Of a DNA stretch of 64,000 nt, positions 29,253 to 40,830 are shown one piece after another. The DNA comes from Streptomyces sp. NBC_01429. GTDB taxonomy: Bacteria; Actinomycetota; Actinomycetes; Streptomycetales; Streptomycetaceae. Position numbers and translations under genes: made by a program. The notes under the pieces are model-generated. The model was given only the letters and a program-made list of their open reading frames with translations. It was not told the origin of the DNA and made no database searches. The DNA lies in assembly GCF_036231945.1 (NCBI RefSeq), contig NZ_CP109599.1, forward strand, positions 2,140,501 to 2,204,500, read 5' to 3'. How positions within the stretch are numbered: the first letter of the stretch is position 1; every line of letters starts with the position of its first letter.

Positions 29253-30801
29253 CCGAGAGGACCGCCGCCCCCACCATCGTCACGGCGGCGCCCACCCCGG
29301 CGTAGCCCATGCCGTGCGTGAATGCCTCGCGCGCGGTGGCCAGCAGGGAGTCCCCGGCGTCCCCGCCGAGCCGCTGGGCCGCCGACATCGCGCCGCCGAG
29401 CGTCTCGCGCGCGGCGGCCGGGGCGTCGGGGGCGGCGGACTTCATGTCGGCGCTGTACACGGCCGCTCCGATCGATCCGAGGATGGCCATGCCCAGCGCG
29501 CCGCCCAGCTCCTGGCCGGATTCCAGGACGGCGGCCGCCGAGCCCGCGCGCTCGGGCGGGGCGGCGCCGAGGGCGAGTTCGTTGGCCAGGGTCATCGCGG
29601 TGACCAGTCCGGCCGCGTACATCGAGGAGCCGACGAGTACGGTCCACAGCGCCGAGTCCGTACGGACCTGGCTGAGCCAGCCGAACCCGGCGGCCGACAG
29701 GAGCAGTCCACCGCACATGACATGGGCGCGGTCCACGCGGGTGGCGAGGGCGGCTCCGGTCGGGGCGGCGACCACCACGCCGAGCGAGGGCACCAGACTC
29801 CACAGCGCGGCCTCGAACGGGCTCTTGCCGAGCACCGACTGGAGGTACTGGGTGAGGAAGATCGCGTAGCCGACGGTCGCTGCCATCGCGAGGAGATTGA
29901 CGAGCACCGAGCCGCCGTACGCCGCCCGCCGCACCAGCGCCAGATCGACCATCGGATGATCGAGGCGCAGCTGACGGACCAGGAAGGCGGCGGCGAACAG
30001 CAGCCCGACGGCGACGGCGAGCACGGACAGCGGTTCGTAGCCGTTCTTGGCCAGCTCCTTGATGCCCTGGATGAGCGGCAGCAGGGCGGCGAGTGAGAGC
30101 ACCGCGCTCAGTACGTCGAACCGGCCGGCCGGCGGCGAGCGGAACTCCGGGAGCAGGAGCGGCGCGAGCACCAGCAGCAGGGTCATCGCCGGAAGGTTGA
30201 TCAGGAAGACCGAGCCCCACCAGAAGTGCTCCAGCAGCGCGCCGCTGACCACGGGGCCGAAGGCGACCCCGCCGGCCATCACGGTCGTCCAGAGGGTGAT
30301 GGCCTTGGCACGCTGCCCGGGGTCGCGGAAGAGGTTGCGGATCAGGGCGAGCGTGGACGGCATCAGGCAGGCGCCGCCCACGCCGAGCAGGGCCCGCGCG
30401 ACGATGAGCGCGCCGGGGGTGTGCGCGTATCCGGCGGCGACCGAGGCCGCGCCGAAGACCACGGCGCCGGCCAGCAGCAGCCGGCGGCGGCCGACGCGGT
30501 CGCCGAGGGCGCCCATCGTGATCAGGAGCCCGGCGAGCACGAATCCGTAGATGTCGAGGATCCACAACTGCTGGGTGGAGCCGGGCCGCAGGTCCTCGCT
30601 GATGGCGGGGATGGCGAAGTAGAGGATGGAGACGTCCATCGAGACCAGCAGCAGCGGCAGCATCAGCACGCCCAGTGCCGTCCACTCCCGGCGTCCGGCG
30701 CGCGCGGCGCCCGGCGCCCCGGGTGTCTCGTGCTGTTCGTGCCTCTCGTGCTGCTCGTGCTTCTCGTGGGGTGCGCTGTCGGGTGTCATTCCCTCGGTCA
30801 T
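29134..30801 (-). CDS. MFS drug exporter, DHA2 (14-helix) type
   Basis: A 555-residue major facilitator protein of the QacA/DHA2 type with 14 predicted helices. It has the early motif LVSMDVSILYFAIPAISEDL, motif A GALGDRVGRRR and motif C-like VMAGGVAFGPVVSGALL. An N-terminal cytoplasmic stretch is rich in His, Glu and Gln. ATG at 30801 or 30789 could be used; neither has a strong ribosome site, and the transcript may have a very short leader. A GntR-TetR regulator is transcribed divergently from the same 126-bp region, so it probably represses this exporter and is induced by its substrate. Confidence 0.9.
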   Translation of the reverse strand: MTEGMTPDSAPHEKHEQHERHEQHETPGAPGAARAGRREWTALGVLMLPLLLVSMDVSILYFAIPAISEDLRPGSTQQLWILDIYGFVLAGLLITMGALGDRVGRRRLLLAGAVVFGAASVAAGYAHTPGALIVARALLGVGGACLMPSTLALIRNLFRDPGQRAKAITLWTTVMAGGVAFGPVVSGALLEHFWWGSVFLINLPAMTLLLVLAPLLLPEFRSPPAGRFDVLSAVLSLAALLPLIQGIKELAKNGYEPLSVLAVAVGLLFAAAFLVRQLRLDHPMVDLALVRRAAYGGSVLVNLLAMAATVGYAIFLTQYLQSVLGKSPFEAALWSLVPSLGVVVAAPTGAALATRVDRAHVMCGGLLLSAAGFGWLSQVRTDSALWTVLVGSSMYAAGLVTAMTLANELALGAAPPERAGSAAAVLESGQELGGALGMAILGSIGAAVYSADMKSAAPDAPAAARETLGGAMSAAQRLGGDAGDSLLATAREAFTHGMGYAGVGAAVTMVGAAVLSVTVLRHARVGEEAGPRQAGGSADRPGAEAGTAGAPSGTR

Positions 30802-30843
30802 ACGGGGAGCACAGCAGCCCGGCGCGTACACCGCCAGCCCTGC

Positions 30844-30915
30844 CTAGTGCACCGGGCTGCCGTGGGGCTCCCCGCCCCAGCTCAACCGCGGTTACCCCCG
30901 TTCAACCGCACTAGT
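30844..30915. promoter_or_regulatory. Operator cluster between MFS exporter and GntR-TetR regulator
   Basis: The 126-bp divergent intergenic region carries several symmetric elements: CTAGTGC at 30844-30850 facing GCACTAG at 30908-30914, a perfect palindrome AACCGCGGTT at 30884-30893, and a direct repeat TCAACCGC at 30882 and 30902 with a 20-bp period. The regulator beside it has two DNA-binding domains, so two kinds of half-site are plausible. Confidence 0.55.
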
Positions 30916-30927
30916 ACACTCACGCTC

Positions 30928-31866
30928 GTGGTGACCGAACCGCCCTACCTGCCGCCCTATCTCAGGATCGCCGCCGAGATCCGCGACCGCGTCGAGGCGG
31001 GCGTGCTGCGCCCCGGCGACCGCGTGCCGTCCACCCGCGCGATCACCCAGGAGTGGGGGGTGGCGATGGCGACCGCCACGAAGGCGCTGGCCGCGCTGCG
31101 CCAGGAGGGCCTGGTACGGGCCGTGCCGGGCGTCGGCACGGTGGTCGACCGGGCCGGCGCCCAGCCGCGCCGCAACCCCGGGGACCCGGTGCGCGGCGAA
31201 CCGGCCCTGAACCGGCGGCGGATCGTCAGGACCGCGATCGAACTGGCGGACTCCGAGGGGCTCGCCACGCTCTCGATGCGCCGGGTCGCCACCGCGCTCG
31301 CCACCTCGACCATGGCGCTCTACCGCCATGTCCCCGGCAAGGCCGAGCTGGTGCGGCTGATGTCCGACGCGGTCTCGGGCGAGGAGCCGATGGGGCCCGT
31401 ACCGGCCGACTGGCGCGCGGGTCTGGAGCACGCGGCGCGCTGGCTGTGGCGGGCGAACGCGCGCCACCCCTGGCTGGCCACCGCCATGGCCTCCTTCACC
31501 CGCCCCGCCGCCGCGCCCGACGCCATGGCGTACACGGAGTGGGTGCTGAACACCCTGCGGAACACCGGGCTCTCGCCGTTCGAGATGATTCACAGCCATC
31601 TCACAGTCTTCGCCTATGTCCAGGGACTGGCCATGGCGGCGGACATGGAGAACCAGGCGAGGCAGGACACCGGGCTGTCCGACGAGGAGTGGCTCGCGCG
31701 GAACGAGCCACGGTTCGACGCCATCGTGGCGGGCGGCGCTTATCCGCTGATCAACACGCTCTTCACACAGGACCAGTTCGATCTGGACCTCGATACCCTC
31801 TTCGAGTTCGGGCTGCGGCTGACCCTCGACGGCATCGCCGTGATGATCGACGAAACGTCCGCTTAA
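30928..31866 (+). CDS. GntR-TetR hybrid transcriptional regulator
   Basis: A 312-residue regulator with two helix-turn-helix regions. Residues about 10-75 are a GntR winged helix (YLRIAAEIRDRVEAGVLRPG, then ALRQEGLVRAVPGVGTVV), and residues about 95-145 are a TetR helix-turn-helix (IVRTAIELADSEGLATLSMRRVATALATSTMALYRHVPGKAEL), followed by a TetR-type ligand domain (residues 150-312). Such fusions occur in actinobacteria. Adjacent GTG codons at 30928 and 30931 are the possible starts and no ribosome site is visible, suggesting a leaderless message. It is divergent from the MFS exporter and probably controls it. Confidence 0.88.
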   Translation: MVTEPPYLPPYLRIAAEIRDRVEAGVLRPGDRVPSTRAITQEWGVAMATATKALAALRQEGLVRAVPGVGTVVDRAGAQPRRNPGDPVRGEPALNRRRIVRTAIELADSEGLATLSMRRVATALATSTMALYRHVPGKAELVRLMSDAVSGEEPMGPVPADWRAGLEHAARWLWRANARHPWLATAMASFTRPAAAPDAMAYTEWVLNTLRNTGLSPFEMIHSHLTVFAYVQGLAMAADMENQARQDTGLSDEEWLARNEPRFDAIVAGGAYPLINTLFTQDQFDLDLDTLFEFGLRLTLDGIAVMIDETSA

Positions 31867-32072
31867 CGAACATGTCATTTCTGGCAGCGGACGATTTCCG
31901 GCCAACTTGTTGACGCGCTCCTGACAGTGGGGCGTCCCGGCTGCGACTCTTCCCCCGTTCTTCGCACCACCCCAGCACCACCCCGCACCACCACGCACCA
32001 CTTGCTCCGCTCGCTCCGCACACACGGCTGATCAGAGCCGTCCCGCACTCCCCCCTCGCAGAAGGAGTTCGC
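31867..32072 (+). promoter_or_regulatory. Upstream region of the M4 protease gene
   Basis: About 206 bp without a gene. A TTGACG box lies near 31911 and four close copies of GCACCAC occur at about 31963-31999. The repeats fall in the probable leader and are C-rich, so they would be largely unstructured. No specific regulator site is recognised. Confidence 0.35.
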
Positions 32073-34133
32073 GTGAGACCTGTCAGACCCCTGAGTGCCA
32101 CGTCCCGCCGCCGCGCCACCGCCACCGGCGCGCTCATCGCCGCCGCGGCCCTGCTCGGCGTCGGCGTCCAGGCCACCACCGCCACCGCACAGCCCGGCAG
32201 CGCGCCCGCGAAGCCCGTCGCCGGCAAGGCCGACCCCGGCGCGCTGCCGCGTTCGCTCTCGCCCGCGGCGCGCACCGCGCTGATACGCGAGGCCGACGCC
32301 ACCAGGACGGAGACCGCGAAGGACCTCGGCCTGGGGGCGGGAGAGAAACTCGTCGTCCGCGATGTCGTGCAGGACGTCGACGGCACCACGCACACCCGCT
32401 ACGAGCGCACCTACCAGGGGCTTCCCGTCCTCGGCGGCGACCTCGTCGTCTCCGCGTCGAAGTCGGGCGCGACCGAGACCGTCAGCAAGGCGTCCACCGC
32501 CACGCTGAAGAACGTCTCCACCACCGCCTCGATCACCCCGGCCGCCGCCGAGAAGCAGGCGCTGAGCGCCGCCGCGAAGGCCGACTCCAAGGCGAACGAC
32601 GCGAAGAAGATCGAGACCGACAGCGCGCCGCGCAAGGTCGTCTGGATGGCCAAGGGCACCCCGACCCTCGCGTACGAGACCGTGATCGGCGGGTTCCAGC
32701 ACGACGACACCCCCAACGAGCTGCACGTCGTCACCGACGCGGCCACCGGCGCGAAGCTGTACGAGTGGCAGGCCGTCGAGAACGGCGTGGGCAACACCCA
32801 GTACAGCGGCCAGGTCACCCTGGGATCCACCCCGTCGGGATCCACGTACAACCTCACCGACGGGGGGCGCGGCAACCACCGTACGTACAACCTGAACCGC
32901 TCCACCTCCGGCACCGGCACGCTCTTCTCCAACTCCACCGACACCTGGGGCAACAGCCTCCCGGCCAACCTGGAGACCGCCGGCGCGGACGCGGCCTACG
33001 GCGCCGGGCTCACCTGGGACTACTACAAGAACGTGCACGGCCGCACCGGCATCAAGGGCGACGGCGTCGGCGCGTACTCCCGCGTCCACTACAGCAGCGG
33101 CTACGTCAACGCCTTCTGGCAGGACTCGTGCTTCTGCATGACCTACGGCGACGGCTCCGGCAACGCCCGCCCGCTGACCTCGATCGACGTGGCCGCCCAC
33201 GAGATGACCCACGGCGTCACCTCCGTCACCGCCAAGCTCAACTACAGCGGTGAGTCCGGCGGTCTCAACGAGGCCACCTCCGACATCTTCGCCGCCGCCG
33301 TCGAGTTCTACGCCGACAACGCCGACGACCCGGGCGACTACCTCATCGGCGAGAAGATCAACATCAACGGCAACGGCACCCCGTTGCGCTACATGGACAA
33401 GCCCAGCAAGGACGGCGCCTCGCGCGACTACTGGTCCTCCACCCTCGGCAATGTGGACGTCCACTACTCCTCGGGCCCGGCGAACCACTGGTTCTACCTG
33501 ATCTCCGAGGGCAGCGGCGCCAAGACCGTCAACGGTGTCGCCTACGACTCGCCGACCTACGACGGCCTGCCGGTGACGGGCATCGGCCGGGACAAGGCCG
33601 CGCAGATCTGGTTCAAGGCGCTCACCACGAAGTTCACCTCCACGACCAACTACGCGGCGGCGCGCACCGGCACGCTCGCCGTGACGGCCGACCTGTACGG
33701 CACGGACAGCGCCGAGTACAAGTCCGTCACGGACGCCTGGGCGGCCATCAACGTGGGCGCCCGCCCCGGCAGCGGCGGCAACACGGGCACGGTCTTCTCC
33801 AGCAGCACCGTGGTCGCCATCCCGGACAACGGCCCGGCGGTCACCTCGCCGCTCGCGGTCACCGGCATCACGGGCAACGCCCCGGCCTCCCTCCAGGTCG
33901 ACGTGGACATCACGCACACCTGGCGCGGCGACCTGGTCGTCGACCTGGTCGGGCCGAGCGGCACGTCCTACCGGCTGAAGAGCTCCAGCGGCGGCGACTC
34001 CGCGCAGGACGTGGTGGAGACGTACTTCGTCAACGCGTCGTCGGAGACGGCGAACGGCACCTGGCAGCTGAAGGTCCAGGACGTCGCGGCCCGGGACACG
34101 GGCCGGATCAACGGCTTCAAGCTCACCTTCTGA
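32073..34133 (+). CDS. Secreted M4 metalloprotease with P-domain
   Basis: A 686-residue secreted thermolysin-family protease. An N-terminal signal (RRRATATGALIAAAALLGVGVQ, then ATTATA) is followed by a propeptide (FTP/PepSY-like, to about residue 235) and the catalytic domain with zinc ligands His376 and His380 in AAHEMTHG and Glu400 in GGLNEATSD. A C-terminal proprotein-convertase P-domain occupies about residues 560-686. GTG at 32073 follows AGAAGGAGTTCGC. It should be activated by propeptide removal after export and digest extracellular protein. The upstream 200 bp contain TTGACG and a run of GCACCACC-type repeats. Confidence 0.95.
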   Translation: MRPVRPLSATSRRRATATGALIAAAALLGVGVQATTATAQPGSAPAKPVAGKADPGALPRSLSPAARTALIREADATRTETAKDLGLGAGEKLVVRDVVQDVDGTTHTRYERTYQGLPVLGGDLVVSASKSGATETVSKASTATLKNVSTTASITPAAAEKQALSAAAKADSKANDAKKIETDSAPRKVVWMAKGTPTLAYETVIGGFQHDDTPNELHVVTDAATGAKLYEWQAVENGVGNTQYSGQVTLGSTPSGSTYNLTDGGRGNHRTYNLNRSTSGTGTLFSNSTDTWGNSLPANLETAGADAAYGAGLTWDYYKNVHGRTGIKGDGVGAYSRVHYSSGYVNAFWQDSCFCMTYGDGSGNARPLTSIDVAAHEMTHGVTSVTAKLNYSGESGGLNEATSDIFAAAVEFYADNADDPGDYLIGEKININGNGTPLRYMDKPSKDGASRDYWSSTLGNVDVHYSSGPANHWFYLISEGSGAKTVNGVAYDSPTYDGLPVTGIGRDKAAQIWFKALTTKFTSTTNYAAARTGTLAVTADLYGTDSAEYKSVTDAWAAINVGARPGSGGNTGTVFSSSTVVAIPDNGPAVTSPLAVTGITGNAPASLQVDVDITHTWRGDLVVDLVGPSGTSYRLKSSSGGDSAQDVVETYFVNASSETANGTWQLKVQDVAARDTGRINGFKLTF

Positions 34134-34187
34134 GCCGTACGGGCCTGACGGGCCGAACGGCCGCATGAGCGGTACGGTCCAGCACGC

Positions 34188-34862
34188 CTATGAGCCGTCC
34201 GGGGTGTCCCACGCCCCGGGCGGCTCCGCCGCGTGGATGAGCTTGCGCAGCGCGTCGTAGTACACCTCGTGGTCCACGGTGGCGGGCAGCATCGCGGCGA
34301 AGTGCCCGGTGAGTACGGGGAACTCCGCCGGATCCAGCGCCGCCAGGGCGGTACGGGTCAGGGCGACGGCCGCCTTCGGGTCCCGGTGGTCGACGAAGGT
34401 CGCGCTGCCGAGGGTGAGCAGATACAGCTGGCGGTACGTGACCATGGCCCGCTCGGGCGTCATGCCCGCCGCGACGCTGTCCGCGAGCTGCGGCTCCACC
34501 AGCTTCCCCAGCAGCTCCGGCCCCAGCCACGGCCGCCCGCCGCGCAGGGCGAGCAGCCCGGGACGGGCGGTCAGCGCGCCGTACAGCCCGCGGAAGCGCG
34601 CCTCGGTGGCCGAGGCCCAGTCGCTCCCCGGCGGGATGCCGGGCAGCTCGGCGGCCAGCTGGTCGGCGCAGAGGTCCAGCAGCCCCGCGAGGTCGCCGCA
34701 GCGGCGCTGCACCGTGGCGTGCGCGACGCCGAGGCGGGCCGCGACCGTACGGAAACTGAGCGCGCCGGGCCCGTCCTCGTCGAGGAGCGAGAGCGCGGCG
34801 GCGGCGATGCGCGCGGGGGCGGCGGGGTCGGGGGAAGCGGATTGCCCGGTCATGTGAGCCAT
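34188..34862 (-). CDS. TetR-family regulator
   Basis: A 224-residue TetR-type repressor. The N-terminal helix-turn-helix is RIAAAALSLLDEDGPGALSF followed by RTVAARLGVAHATVQRRCGDLAGLLD; the rest is an all-helical ligand domain like TetR_C (LALRGGRPWLGPELL, TVDHEVYYDALRKLI). ATG at 34862 or 34853 is possible; the near absence of leader between the promoter palindromes and ATG suggests a leaderless message. It is divergent from a PLP-dependent dehydratase gene 54 bp away, which it probably controls. The 3' end converges on the M4 protease gene. Confidence 0.85.
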   Translation of the reverse strand: MAHMTGQSASPDPAAPARIAAAALSLLDEDGPGALSFRTVAARLGVAHATVQRRCGDLAGLLDLCADQLAAELPGIPPGSDWASATEARFRGLYGALTARPGLLALRGGRPWLGPELLGKLVEPQLADSVAAGMTPERAMVTYRQLYLLTLGSATFVDHRDPKAAVALTRTALAALDPAEFPVLTGHFAAMLPATVDHEVYYDALRKLIHAAEPPGAWDTPDGS

Positions 34863-34880
34863 CGTACGATACAGCGTATC
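34861..34880. promoter_or_regulatory. Palindromic operator between TetR and dehydratase genes
   Basis: Two symmetric elements overlap in the 54-bp divergent region: ATCGTACGAT at 34861-34870 and GATAC-AGC-GTATC at 34868-34880. They cover the probable -10 regions of both genes, so one bound repressor dimer could shut off both directions. This matches the usual TetR arrangement. Confidence 0.6.
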
Positions 34881-34916
34881 GGAGTTCCGGACGGGACCCA
34901 GGGAGCGAGCGCGCAC

Positions 34917-35873
34917 ATGTCCGAACTGACCTACGGCGACATCAAGCGGGCGGTGGACCGCACGGCGGGCCGGGTGCGCGCGGTGACGGTGGCGCCGGCT
35001 GACCCGGACGGCGCCGGACCCGGCCCCCGGGTCCGGCTGGCGCTGGAGTATCTCCAGCACACCGGCTGTTTCAAGGCGCGCGGCGCGGTCAACTTCCTGC
35101 GCGCGCACACGGAGTCGGGCACGCTGCCGGACGCCGGTGTCACGATCGCCTCGGGCGGCAACGCCGGACTGGCCTGCGCGTGGGCCGCGCGCGGGCAGGG
35201 GACGCGCGCGACGGTGTTCCTGCCGCGGACGGCGCCGGAGGTGAAGGTCGCGCGACTGCGTTCGTACGGCGCCGAGGTGCGTCTCGTGGGCACGGCGTAC
35301 GCCGAAGCGCTGGCCGCGTGCCAGGAGTTCGCCGCCACGACGGGCGCGCTCGCCTCCCACGCGTACGACAACCCGCTGATCGCCGCCGGGGCCGGGACGC
35401 TGATGGAGGAGATCCACGAGCGCCTCCCCGGCCTGGACACCGTGGTGGTCGCGGTGGGCGGCGGCGGCCTGTTCGCGGGCGTGGCCACGGCCGCGCGGGA
35501 GCACGGCGTACGGGTGGTGGCGGTCGAGCCGGAGAACTGCCGCGCGCTCAACGCCGCCGTCGAGGCGGGCGCCGTGGTGGACGTCCCGGTCGACTCGGTG
35601 GCGGCCGACTCCCTGGGCGCGCGCCGCGTCTCGGCCGCCGCGCTGGACGCGGCCCGGCGGGAGGGCGTGCGCAGCGTCCTCGTCCCGGACACGGAGATCG
35701 TCCGCGCCCGCGGGCTCCTCTGGCACGACCACCGCATCGCGGTCGAACACGGCGCGGCGACGGCGATGGCGGCGCTGAGCGGCGGGGCGTACCGGGCGGC
35801 CGCGGACGAGAGGGTGTGCGTGGTGCTGTGCGGCGCGAACACGGATCCGCGGACGCTGACCGAGGGCGGCTGA
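34917..35873 (+). CDS. PLP-dependent serine/threonine dehydratase-like enzyme
   Basis: A 318-residue fold-type II PLP enzyme resembling threonine/serine dehydratases. The PLP lysine is K53 in GCFKARGAVNFL, the phosphate-binding and substrate loop is ASGGNAGLACAWAARG, and the glycine loop is VVAVGGGGLFAGVATA. There is no C-terminal ACT domain, so it is of the catabolic, unregulated type. It would deaminate a hydroxy-amino acid to a 2-oxo acid and ammonia. ATG at 34917 follows AGGGAG. The divergent TetR gene suggests induction by a small molecule. Confidence 0.88.
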   Translation: MSELTYGDIKRAVDRTAGRVRAVTVAPADPDGAGPGPRVRLALEYLQHTGCFKARGAVNFLRAHTESGTLPDAGVTIASGGNAGLACAWAARGQGTRATVFLPRTAPEVKVARLRSYGAEVRLVGTAYAEALAACQEFAATTGALASHAYDNPLIAAGAGTLMEEIHERLPGLDTVVVAVGGGGLFAGVATAAREHGVRVVAVEPENCRALNAAVEAGAVVDVPVDSVAADSLGARRVSAAALDAARREGVRSVLVPDTEIVRARGLLWHDHRIAVEHGAATAMAALSGGAYRAAADERVCVVLCGANTDPRTLTEGG

Positions 35874-35937
35874 GGACGCCCCTGTCGGACACGAGCGCGT
35901 GAGGGCGGGGCGCCCACTCTCGGCGCTTTGCCGGTTC

Positions 35938-35953
35938 GGCAACAATAGTTGCC
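35938..35953. promoter_or_regulatory. Inverted repeat upstream of the flavoprotein gene
   Basis: GGCAAC-AATA-GTTGCC is a perfect 6-4-6 inverted repeat 50 bp before the flavoprotein start at 36003. It is set in an A+T-rich pocket that probably contains the promoter. It looks like a dimeric repressor site of the MarR or PadR size, but no regulator gene is adjacent. Confidence 0.5.
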
Positions 35954-36002
35954 ACGCGTGCACCTCCGAGCGGAGCATCGGCCGTGAACGGAGGTACTAC
36001 GC

Positions 36003-37046
36003 ATGGGTACGCGAGAACAATCGAGCACGCGCGGACGACTCGGCACGGCGGACCGGTACGACGCCGTGGTCATCGGCGGCGGGGCGGCCGGGCTCAGTGG
36101 GGCGCTGACGCTGGCACGCGCACGGCGTTCGGTGCTGGTCATCGACGAGGGCCGGCCCCGTAACGCGCCCGCGTCGGGGATCCACGGCTATCTGGGACTG
36201 GACGGCACCGCGCCCGCCGAGCTGCTGGCCGCCGGGCGCCGGGAGGTGACCGGGTACGGCGGCGAGATCGTCGACGGGACCGTGGTGACGGCGCGGCGCC
36301 TCGCGGACGACGCGGGGTTCCGGGTCGAGCTGGCGGACGGGTCCTCGGTCACGGCGGCCCGGCTGCTGGTGACCACGGGGCTGACCGACGAGCTGCCCGA
36401 GGTGCCGGGGCTGGCCGGCCGGTGGGGGCGCGAGGTGCTGCACTGCCCGTACTGCCACGGCTGGGAGGTCCGCGACGAGCCGATCGGAGTCCTGTCGAGC
36501 GGGCCACTCGGCGTGCACCAGGCGCTGATGTGGCGGCAGTGGAGCAAGGACGTCACCCTCTTCCTGCACACCGGACCCGAACCGGACGACGAGGAGTACG
36601 AGCGGCTCGCCGCCCGGGAGATCGCCGTGGTGGACGGCGAGGTGACCGGCGTCGAGGTCACCGGCGACCGGCTCGCCGGGGTCCGGCTCGCCGACGGCCG
36701 CACGCTGCCCTGCCAGGCCGTGGTGGTCGCCCCGCGCTTCACCGCCCGCGCGGGCTTCCTCACCGGCCTGGGCCTCGACGTCACGGAGCAGGAGATGTCG
36801 GGCCATGTCGTCGCCACGCACATCGCCGCCGACCCCACCGGCGCCACCGGGGTGCCGGGCGTATGGGTGGCCGGCAATGTCACCAACCCGACCGCCCAGG
36901 TCAACGCCGCGGCCACCGGCGGCACGCTCGCGGGCGCGGCGATCAACGCCGATCTGACGGCCGAGGAGATCCGCGTGGCCGTCGCCGAACGGCGTGCGTC
37001 CGGCCCCGCCCGCACGACCACCGACGACCGGAAGGCGCCCCGATGA
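36003..37046 (+). CDS. Thioredoxin-reductase-like FAD/NAD(P) oxidoreductase
   Basis: A 347-residue flavoprotein related to thioredoxin reductase. The FAD Rossmann motif is VVIGGGAAGLSGALTLARA, the redox-type motif is CPYCHGWE (Cys148 and Cys151), and the C-terminal FAD-binding part is PGVWVAGNVTNPTAQVNAAATGG. The NADPH-binding GxGxxG motif between them is poor (GVLSSGPLGVHQ), so its electron source may differ from classical TrxB. ATG at 36003 follows GGAGGT. Its stop overlaps the ATG of a methyltransferase gene by 4 nt, so the two are co-translated. The substrate is unknown; this pairing suggests thiol or metalloid chemistry, but that is inference. Confidence 0.85.
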   Translation: MGTREQSSTRGRLGTADRYDAVVIGGGAAGLSGALTLARARRSVLVIDEGRPRNAPASGIHGYLGLDGTAPAELLAAGRREVTGYGGEIVDGTVVTARRLADDAGFRVELADGSSVTAARLLVTTGLTDELPEVPGLAGRWGREVLHCPYCHGWEVRDEPIGVLSSGPLGVHQALMWRQWSKDVTLFLHTGPEPDDEEYERLAAREIAVVDGEVTGVEVTGDRLAGVRLADGRTLPCQAVVVAPRFTARAGFLTGLGLDVTEQEMSGHVVATHIAADPTGATGVPGVWVAGNVTNPTAQVNAAATGGTLAGAAINADLTAEEIRVAVAERRASGPARTTTDDRKAPR

Positions 37047-37720
37047 CCACCGAGTCCACCCGGACCGCCGAGTCCGCCCAGGCCACCGGGGCCGACGAGT
37101 CCACCACGCACGAGCAGTTCTGGGACGACCGTTACAACGAGAGCGAGCGGATCTGGAGCGGCGACCCCAATGCCACCCTGGTCGAGGAGACCGCCGGCCT
37201 GAAGCCGGGCACCGCGCTCGAACTGGGCTGCGGCGAGGGCGGTGACACGATCTGGCTCGCGCGGCAGGGCTGGCACGTCACCGCGACCGACGTCTCCGGG
37301 GTCGCCCTCGGCCGCACGGCCGAGCACGCGGCGCGCGCCGGTGTCACCGACCGGGTGGTCCTGGAGCGCCACGACCTCGCGGAGTCCTTCCCCGAGGGCT
37401 CCTTCGACCTGGTCTGCGCGCACTTCCTGCACTCGTACCTGGACATGCCGCGCGAGCGGATCCTGCGGACCGCCGCCTCGGCCGTCGCGCCCGGCGGGGT
37501 GCTGCTCGTGGTCGGCCACTCCGGCTTCCCCTCATGGATGGAGGAGCCGCCGGCCGATGTGCGGCTGCCGGGCGCGCGGGAGGTGCTCGACGCCCTCGAA
37601 CTCCGTTCCGGGGAGTGGGAGATCCTGGTCGCCGCGGAACACCGGGCGCCCTCGACCGGCCCCGAGGGGCAGCAGGGCTTCCACGCGAACAACACCGTCA
37701 AGGCACGGCGCCTGCCGTAG
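37043..37720 (+). CDS. Class I SAM-dependent methyltransferase
   Basis: A 225-residue methyltransferase. Motif I is ALELGCGEGGDTIWLARQGW, the acidic post-I residue is in VTATDVSGVALG, and motif II is FDLVCAHFLHSYL. The N-terminal FWDDRYNESERIWSGDPN resembles thiopurine S-methyltransferase and tellurite-resistance (TehB-like) proteins. It overlaps the thioredoxin-reductase-like gene (ATGA), so both belong to one unit. A role in methylating a thiol or a reduced metalloid is possible; the substrate is not evident from sequence. Confidence 0.88.
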   Translation: MTTESTRTAESAQATGADESTTHEQFWDDRYNESERIWSGDPNATLVEETAGLKPGTALELGCGEGGDTIWLARQGWHVTATDVSGVALGRTAEHAARAGVTDRVVLERHDLAESFPEGSFDLVCAHFLHSYLDMPRERILRTAASAVAPGGVLLVVGHSGFPSWMEEPPADVRLPGAREVLDALELRSGEWEILVAAEHRAPSTGPEGQQGFHANNTVKARRLP

Positions 37721-37769
37721 GTGCCGCGCCGCGTCCGGCGGCCCACCCCGGCCGCCGGGCGCGGCGCCC

Positions 37770-40424
<2,655 letters not shown>

Positions 40425-40830
40425 GTTGTTCCACCTTCGCAGGGGGCATACGAGCCAAGAGGGGCGCACCACGCTGTGCGGCCCGCCGTCCCTCCGACGG
40501 TAGCCCCACGGCGCCCTCCACGACCACGGCGCACACGCGCACTCACCCGTGCGCCTCCGCGCCGCGCCGGAGTGCGGAGGCGGACGGCGGGATGAGGGAT
40601 GTCGTACGTGTTGCCGCGAGTGTCCGCGCGCCGGGGCGGATTTCCGTACGCCCCAGGAGTTAACAATCCGCCGGATTGCCCACCCGAAAGGAGTGGGAAG
40701 GCTCCTGCGGTACGCATGACCCGTACGCACGACCTGTGCTCATGGCACTCGCACGGCACGTACTTACCGCACACGAGCGCGTCTCCACACGATTCCAGCG
40801 CTATTCGAGTGAACGCGGACAGGAGCGGCC
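40425..40830. promoter_or_regulatory. Divergent promoter region between glgP and glgE
   Basis: A 406-bp region with no gene. An exact inverted repeat CAATCC-GCC-GGATTG lies at 40664-40678, about 150 bp before the glgE start, and a TCCCTCCGACGG-type hairpin lies near 40487. The right end, next to glgE, holds AGGAG 6 nt before the ATG at 40831. The inverted repeat is the best operator candidate. Confidence 0.45.

Noticed and set aside
31875..34166. A 763-codon open frame antisense to the M4 protease, and similar long antisense frames such as 17819-20263 and 46679-49249
   Set aside because: They mirror real genes with strong family matches; third-position GC makes the opposite strand stop-poor in this genome. 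Their products have no recognisable motifs.
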